Source: Nitrospira sp. (GTDB lineage: Bacteria > Nitrospirota > Nitrospiria > Nitrospirales > Nitrospiraceae). From it: a DNA stretch of 9,810 nt. Position numbers and translations under genes: made by a program. Shown piece by piece: positions 5,911 through 9,810 of this stretch (position 1 is the stretch's first letter; each line of letters starts with the position of its first letter). The stretch covers positions 1 through 9,810 of the forward strand of contig JABMDG010000344.1 in NCBI GenBank assembly GCA_015904045.1. Direction: 5' to 3'. The notes beneath the pieces are model-generated. The model did no database searches and had not been told where the DNA came from. It was given only the letters and a program-made list of their open reading frames with translations.

Positions 5911-7291
5911 GGCCTCCTTTTATAGCATACTTCTCGAGTCGATACCGGAACGACCTGGTGTTCAGCCGAAGCAGCCGCGCGGCTTTCTTCTTGACCCATT
6001 TCGACCGCTCAAGCGCCTTGAGCAAGAGGTCTTTTTCGATTCCATTGACGAGCCCTTCGAGATCCACGCCCTCGTCCGTCAGGTCGACCGGAACCCCCGC
6101 CTGCTGCTGTTGCGGCGATATCGTACGATGCAGCCATCCCTGCACTTCCGTGTCGGTGACCGTCCCTCCCGTTGAGAACGCGACGACTCGTTCGATCAAG
6201 TTCTCCAACTCGCGGACATTACCCCGCCATTCATGCGCCAGCAGAACATGCATGGCGTCAGAGCTCAACACCGGCACCGGCTTCCCGCTCTCTTTGGAAA
6301 ACCGCTCCAGAAAATGGCTCACCAGCAAAGGGATATCCCCGCTCCGGAGCCGCAACGGCGGAAGCCGAATCGGAATGACGTCCAATCGATAGTAGAGATC
6401 TTCGCGGAACGAGCCGTCAGCGACTGCTTTTTCAAGATCCTTGTTCGTCGCCGCCACAATCCGTACGTCGACTTTGACATCCTGACTGCCCCCCACCCGG
6501 CGAAATTCACGTTCCTGAATCACCCGCAAGAGTTTTACTTGGATTGTGGGTGTCGTATCGCCGATCTCGTCCAGGAAAATAGTACCGCCGTCCGCCACCT
6601 CGAATAACCCTGCCTTGTTCGAGATGGCACCGGTAAACGATCCCTTCATATGGCCGAACAGCTCGCTTTCCAGCAGCGTTTCGGGCACCGCGCTGCAATT
6701 GACGGCCACAAACGGCATGGTGCTCCTGCCACTGTTGTAATGGATCGCCCGGGCCACCAATTCCTTTCCGGTTCCGCTTTCCCCGCAAATCAGCACATTG
6801 CTCTTCGAGTCGGCCACTTTCCGAACGATCTCGAACACCTTCTGCATGGCGTCGCTTTGGCCGACCAACTGGGCAAACGACGACTGGCTGGCCATCTCCC
6901 GCTTGAGAAGGATGTTCTCGGTCGTCAAGCGCCGCTTTTCGAGCGCGTTGCGGATAATCAGTTGCACCTCGTCGACTTGGAACGGCTTGGTCAAATAATC
7001 GTACGCGCCCTGTTTCATCGCCTCGACCGCGGAATCCGCGCTGGCGAATGCCGTGATCACCAAGACCACCGTTTCCGGCGAGGCCGACTTCACCGCTTTG
7101 AGCACTTCCATACCGCTGACCTTCGGCATTCGCAAATCGGTGATGACCAGATCAAATATTTCCTTGTGCAAGAGCTCGACGGCTTCCTCGCCGTCAGCCA
7201 CACTGGTGACCTCATATCCGGTTCGTTTGAGCATGATGCTCAACACGTCCCGCAAACTCGGTTCGTCATCGACGACTAAGATCTTTTCCAC
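5903..7291 (-). CDS. pilR: Sigma-54-dependent response regulator, PilR-like
   Basis: This 462-residue NtrC-type activator has three domains. The receiver (about 2-118) carries Asp8, Asp9, phosphoacceptor Asp52, Thr80 and Lys102, all intact. The AAA+ domain (about 142-370) has Walker A GESGTGKE (170-177), the sigma-54-contacting loop GSFTGA (217-222, a known variant of GAFTGA), Walker [12 protein letters not shown] (235-245), the arginine region [19 protein letters not shown] and [16 protein letters not shown]-terminal Fis-type helix-turn-helix follows, with [22 protein letters not shown] typical of PilR. It should open sigma-54 promoters after phosphorylation by the adjacent kinase. The GTG start overlaps the kinase gene by 16 bases and is preceded by AAGGTAGGG. 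Neighbouring pilC supports PilR over other NtrC-like regulators. No pilin gene lies in the window, so the target is unseen. Confidence 0.92.
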   Translation of the reverse strand: MEKILVVDDEPSLRDVLSIMLKRTGYEVTSVADGEEAVELLHKEIFDLVITDLRMPKVSGMEVLKAVKSASPETVVLVITAFASADSAVEAMKQGAYDYLTKPFQVDEVQLIIRNALEKRRLTTENILLKREMASQSSFAQLVGQSDAMQKVFEIVRKVADSKSNVLICGESGTGKELVARAIHYNSGRSTMPFVAVNCSAVPETLLESELFGHMKGSFTGAISNKAGLFEVADGGTIFLDEIGDTTPTIQVKLLRVIQEREFRRVGGSQDVKVDVRIVAATNKDLEKAVADGSFREDLYYRLDVIPIRLPPLRLRSGDIPLLVSHFLERFSKESGKPVPVLSSDAMHVLLAHEWRGNVRELENLIERVVAFSTGGTVTDTEVQGWLHRTISPQQQQAGVPVDLTDEGVDLEGLVNGIEKDLLLKALERSKWVKKKAARLLRLNTRSFRYRLEKYAIKGGRD

Positions 7292-8970
7292 GGTTCCCTA
7301 CCTTCGTGCCACAGCCGTACCCCGGCCTCCGCCGAACGCGGCAGGCACACGACAAATTGCGTTCCTTCCCCCTCCCGACTATCTACCTTGATCCATCCCC
7401 CGTGCAAATCGACGATTCGATGCACGGCCGCCAGCCCTAGCCCCGATCCATGCGTTTTCGTGGTGAAGAAGGGCAAGAAAATCTTATCGAGATTCTTCTT
7501 GGGAATACCTTCTCCGGTATCTTTGAACACGACTTCGGCCACGTTGGCTTTGCGCCCACCGGCATCGATTTCCCGCGGCCTGGTCGCGATTTCAAGCTGC
7601 CCTCCGTGCGGCATCGCATCGAAGGCATTGATGGCCAGATTCCAAAAGACTTGCTTCATTTGGTTTTGATCGACCTGCCCGATCAATGCCTCAGGGGCCA
7701 GCGCGGTCACAATCGTGATGTTCGGCCTGGCCCGTGCTTCATGTTCTACCAGATTGAGAGTCTCGGCAAGGACTTTGTTCAAATCGAACTCGGCCAGATT
7801 CAACGCCGGCGGCCGAGCGTACTGGAGGAACTCCGTGATGATGGTATCCAGCCTGGCTGCTTCCCGAATCGCGATGTCCATGAGGCGCCGATTAGTATCG
7901 TCCGTTCCCAGATCCCCGCGAAGCATCTGCATAGCACCCGCGAGAGCCCCCAGCGGATTTCGGATTTCATGCGCCATGCCCGCCGACATTTCCCCGAGGC
8001 TAGCCAACCATTCCTTTCGTTTCATTTCTTCTTCGAGATCCCGCAGTCGGGTCAGATCCTTGAACACACCGACCAATCCGGTCTCCTCTCCTTGCTCGTG
8101 CAGGGGCGCCAAGGTCATCCCGAGGATCAAACGATTGCCGTCGGCTTTTTTGCACTCGACCTCGAACCGGGAGTTGGCAGACGCCGTCTGCAGATGCTCC
8201 TCTGCTTCTTGTCCTGGGTGCCAATTGAACACGTCCCGCCAGGAGCGCCCATGCACTTCTTCAAAGCTGTAGCCGGTGGCCTCCTGCGCCGCGGGGTTGA
8301 ACGACGTAATCCCTCCGTGTTCGTCCGCCGTGAACACGCCGCTGCTGATGCTATGGACAATATTTTCATGGAAGGCTCTCAGCCGGCTCAACCCCTGTTC
8401 TTTTTCACGCAGCGACTGATCCGCATACTGAAGCTGGTCCGCCAAGGCCCCGCTGAGAAAGCCGACGACCAGAAACGCCACTCCATAGACGCCGAACGCC
8501 TGGAGCGACTCAGCAGCACTGAGCCGAGTCTGCGGCAACCACCCCCATGCCTCGGCCAGCCCATAGAGTTGCACGTTGGTCAGCACGCCGAACAGAATGA
8601 TGCAGAGGGAGGCGGTGAGAAGCCCAACCCGGCGGCGCGGCACGAGACTCGCCAGCGTGACGCTGATGACATAGAGCACGGCGAACGGGCTTTCGATGCC
8701 TCCCGTTCGGGCGATCAAGACCGTTTCGAGCAAGAAGTCGACCGCAATTTGAACCCATGAAAACCGGGCCAGGGCCTCGGGGCTCGAAAGGCGCCGAAGC
8801 ACGACGGCATACAGAATCGTGACCCCATAGGTAAAGACGATCAGCGCGTAGAAGGTTTCGACCCGTTCGCCCTTGGTGACCTGAAAAGTGAGGGAGAGCC
8901 CTAGGAGAAGGGTCACGACGACGACACGCAGCCCCATCAACCAGTAAATCCTGGTCTTGATATCGCCCAT
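7276..8970 (-). CDS. pilS: Membrane PAS sensor histidine kinase, PilS-like
   Basis: This 564-residue kinase starts with six hydrophobic segments (about 11-29, 39-58, 72-87, 96-110, 114-133, 157-176), a layout typical of PilS. A coiled linker (about 178-200) leads to a PAS domain (about 200-310) containing GVFTADEHGGITSFNPAAQEATG. The dimerisation/phosphoacceptor domain has the H-box EMSAGMAHEIRNPLGALAG, with His334 as the phosphorylated residue. The ATPase domain has the N-box NLAINAFDAM (444-453), G1 DTGEGIP (484-490), an F-box-like FLPFFTTK, and G2 GSGLGLA (508-514). All catalytic motifs are intact. It should phosphorylate the PilR-like regulator, whose gene overlaps its 3' end. ATG is preceded by GAGGT. 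A 79-base gap separates it from pilC; it holds only a 5-bp hairpin and a pyrimidine-rich run. Confidence 0.92.
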   Translation of the reverse strand: MGDIKTRIYWLMGLRVVVVTLLLGLSLTFQVTKGERVETFYALIVFTYGVTILYAVVLRRLSSPEALARFSWVQIAVDFLLETVLIARTGGIESPFAVLYVISVTLASLVPRRRVGLLTASLCIILFGVLTNVQLYGLAEAWGWLPQTRLSAAESLQAFGVYGVAFLVVGFLSGALADQLQYADQSLREKEQGLSRLRAFHENIVHSISSGVFTADEHGGITSFNPAAQEATGYSFEEVHGRSWRDVFNWHPGQEAEEHLQTASANSRFEVECKKADGNRLILGMTLAPLHEQGEETGLVGVFKDLTRLRDLEEEMKRKEWLASLGEMSAGMAHEIRNPLGALAGAMQMLRGDLGTDDTNRRLMDIAIREAARLDTIITEFLQYARPPALNLAEFDLNKVLAETLNLVEHEARARPNITIVTALAPEALIGQVDQNQMKQVFWNLAINAFDAMPHGGQLEIATRPREIDAGGRKANVAEVVFKDTGEGIPKKNLDKIFLPFFTTKTHGSGLGLAAVHRIVDLHGGWIKVDSREGEGTQFVVCLPRSAEAGVRLWHEGREPWKRS

Positions 8971-9049
8971 GCCGTTGACCTCGCCGGACCGCAGGAAGGG
9001 AAGGGGGTTACGCCATACCGAGGAGCGCCTCCTTTCCGGATGCGATCGT

Positions 9050-9810
9050 TTATTGGATGGCTCCCGCCATCGTGAAGATCGGCAAATACATCGCGACCAC
9101 GATGAATCCGACTGTAATTCCTAGGAACACCATCATCATCGGCTCGAGCATCGTGGTCAGGTTCGTGACCGCCTCATCGACTTCATCTTCGTAGAAATCC
9201 GCAATCTTGCCCAACATGTTGTCGAGCGCGCCCGTCGATTCACCCACGGCAATCATGTGCGTCACCATCTTAGGAAAGGTTCCGCTCTTCGCTAACGGGT
9301 CGGAAATCGTCTTCCCTCCACTGATACTCACCTTGGCATCGAGCAACGCACCTTCCACTACCTTGTTTCCCGCTGTCTTCGCACAGATGGTCAATGCCTC
9401 CAGTAAGGGCACTCCGCTGGACAACAAGGTTCCAAGAGTCCTGCTGAACTTGGCCACGGAAGCCTTCCGAATCAATTCACCAAAGATCGGCGTCTTCAAC
9501 AACAGCTTATCGATGGCCAATCGCCCTTGCTGAGTCTTGTAGTACTTTTTTACCCCGGTCACAATTCCAATGATGACACCCAGGATGATGTACCAATAGG
9601 ATTGCGCAAAATTGCTCATGTCGATCACAAGCTGCGTCGGAGCGGGGAGCCCCACCTTTCCACCGGACATTTCCATGAACATCTTCTCGAAGACCGGAAT
9701 GACCCAGATCATGAGGACTGTGATGACGATGCCGGCAATCCCAAGGATGGCCGCCGGATAGACCATCGCACTCTTGATCTGTCCCTTCAGTTTCATGGCT
9801 TTTTCAATGT
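9050..9810 (-). CDS. pilC: Type IV pilus inner-membrane platform protein PilC, C-terminal part (5' end outside window)
   Basis: About 252 residues are visible; the frame is open to the window edge (IEKAMKLKGQIKSAMVYPA), so the methionine at 9796 is internal, not a start. Full PilC proteins are about 400 residues, so roughly 150 N-terminal residues are missing. Visible are a first membrane segment after AMVYP, a second around YWYIILGVIIGIV, then the second T2SF (GspF-like) domain with KFSRTLGTLLSSGVPLLEAL and MIAVGESTGALDNML. A last membrane segment, FLGITVGFIVVAMYLPIF, leads to the typical end MAGAIQ. PilC anchors the pilus base and couples the cytoplasmic motor ATPases to pilin assembly. Type II secretion GspF is the main alternative, but the adjacent PilS/PilR-like pair favours pili. 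pilB and pilT would be expected upstream, beyond the edge. Confidence 0.94.
   Translation of the reverse strand, partial: IEKAMKLKGQIKSAMVYPAAILGIAGIVITVLMIWVIPVFEKMFMEMSGGKVGLPAPTQLVIDMSNFAQSYWYIILGVIIGIVTGVKKYYKTQQGRLAIDKLLLKTPIFGELIRKASVAKFSRTLGTLLSSGVPLLEALTICAKTAGNKVVEGALLDAKVSISGGKTISDPLAKSGTFPKMVTHMIAVGESTGALDNMLGKIADFYEDEVDEAVTNLTTMLEPMMMVFLGITVGFIVVAMYLPIFTMAGAIQ

Noticed and set aside
7450..8760. A 436-codon plus-strand open frame
   Set aside because: It lies wholly antisense to the intact pilS-like kinase gene and shows no domain motifs.
9021..9033. Small inverted repeat AGGAG-GCG-CTCCT (minus strand) between pilC and pilS, considered as a terminator
   Set aside because: The stem is only 5 bp and no T run follows. 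The downstream genes look co-transcribed with pilC.

Overview
The window is a compact, mostly minus-strand stretch of a bacterial chromosome with moderately high GC (about 59% over 361-720, hand-counted). It encodes housekeeping genes next to a type IV pilus regulatory block. The order pilC, pilS, pilR, ispE, prs, rplY (CTC type), pth, ychF, read along the minus strand, and the flavour of the proteins suggest a Nitrospira-like member of Nitrospirota. This is inference from gene order and resemblance only; no phylogenetic marker was tested.

Layout in transcription order, from the right edge leftwards. The 3' part of pilC (inner-membrane platform of the type IV pilus) enters at the right edge. 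It is followed by a six-pass PAS histidine kinase (PilS-like) and a sigma-54-dependent response regulator (PilR-like). ispE (isoprenoid precursor synthesis) starts inside the last codons of pilR. A 190-base gap then holds a plausible sigma-70 promoter and a leader with inverted repeats. After it come prs (PRPP synthase), rplY (ribosomal protein L25/CTC), pth (peptidyl-tRNA hydrolase), ychF (ribosome-associated ATPase) and a receiver-GGDEF protein, probably one operon. The rplY-pth-ychF part concerns translation and its quality control.

The last gene of that run is the most interesting item. It has a receiver-GGDEF architecture, but the phosphoacceptor Asp, one acidic-pocket Asp, the first metal Asp, the GTP-contacting Asn and the first Gly of GGDEF are all replaced. 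The RxxD inhibitory-site motif is kept. It reads as a possible c-di-GMP-binding or protein-interaction module rather than an enzyme.

The left edge holds the 3' end of a plus-strand metallo-beta-lactamase/beta-CASP nuclease gene. It converges on the GGDEF gene. Its recognisable sequence stops near base 352, its frame then runs 164 bases antisense into the GGDEF gene, and GC falls by about ten points at the same place. This may be a frameshift, a recombination scar or an assembly join.

I saw no tRNA, rRNA, CRISPR array, insertion sequence or prophage gene. Apart from the degenerate GGDEF protein and the left-edge junction, the window looks ordinary, and I found no convincing undescribed multi-gene system.
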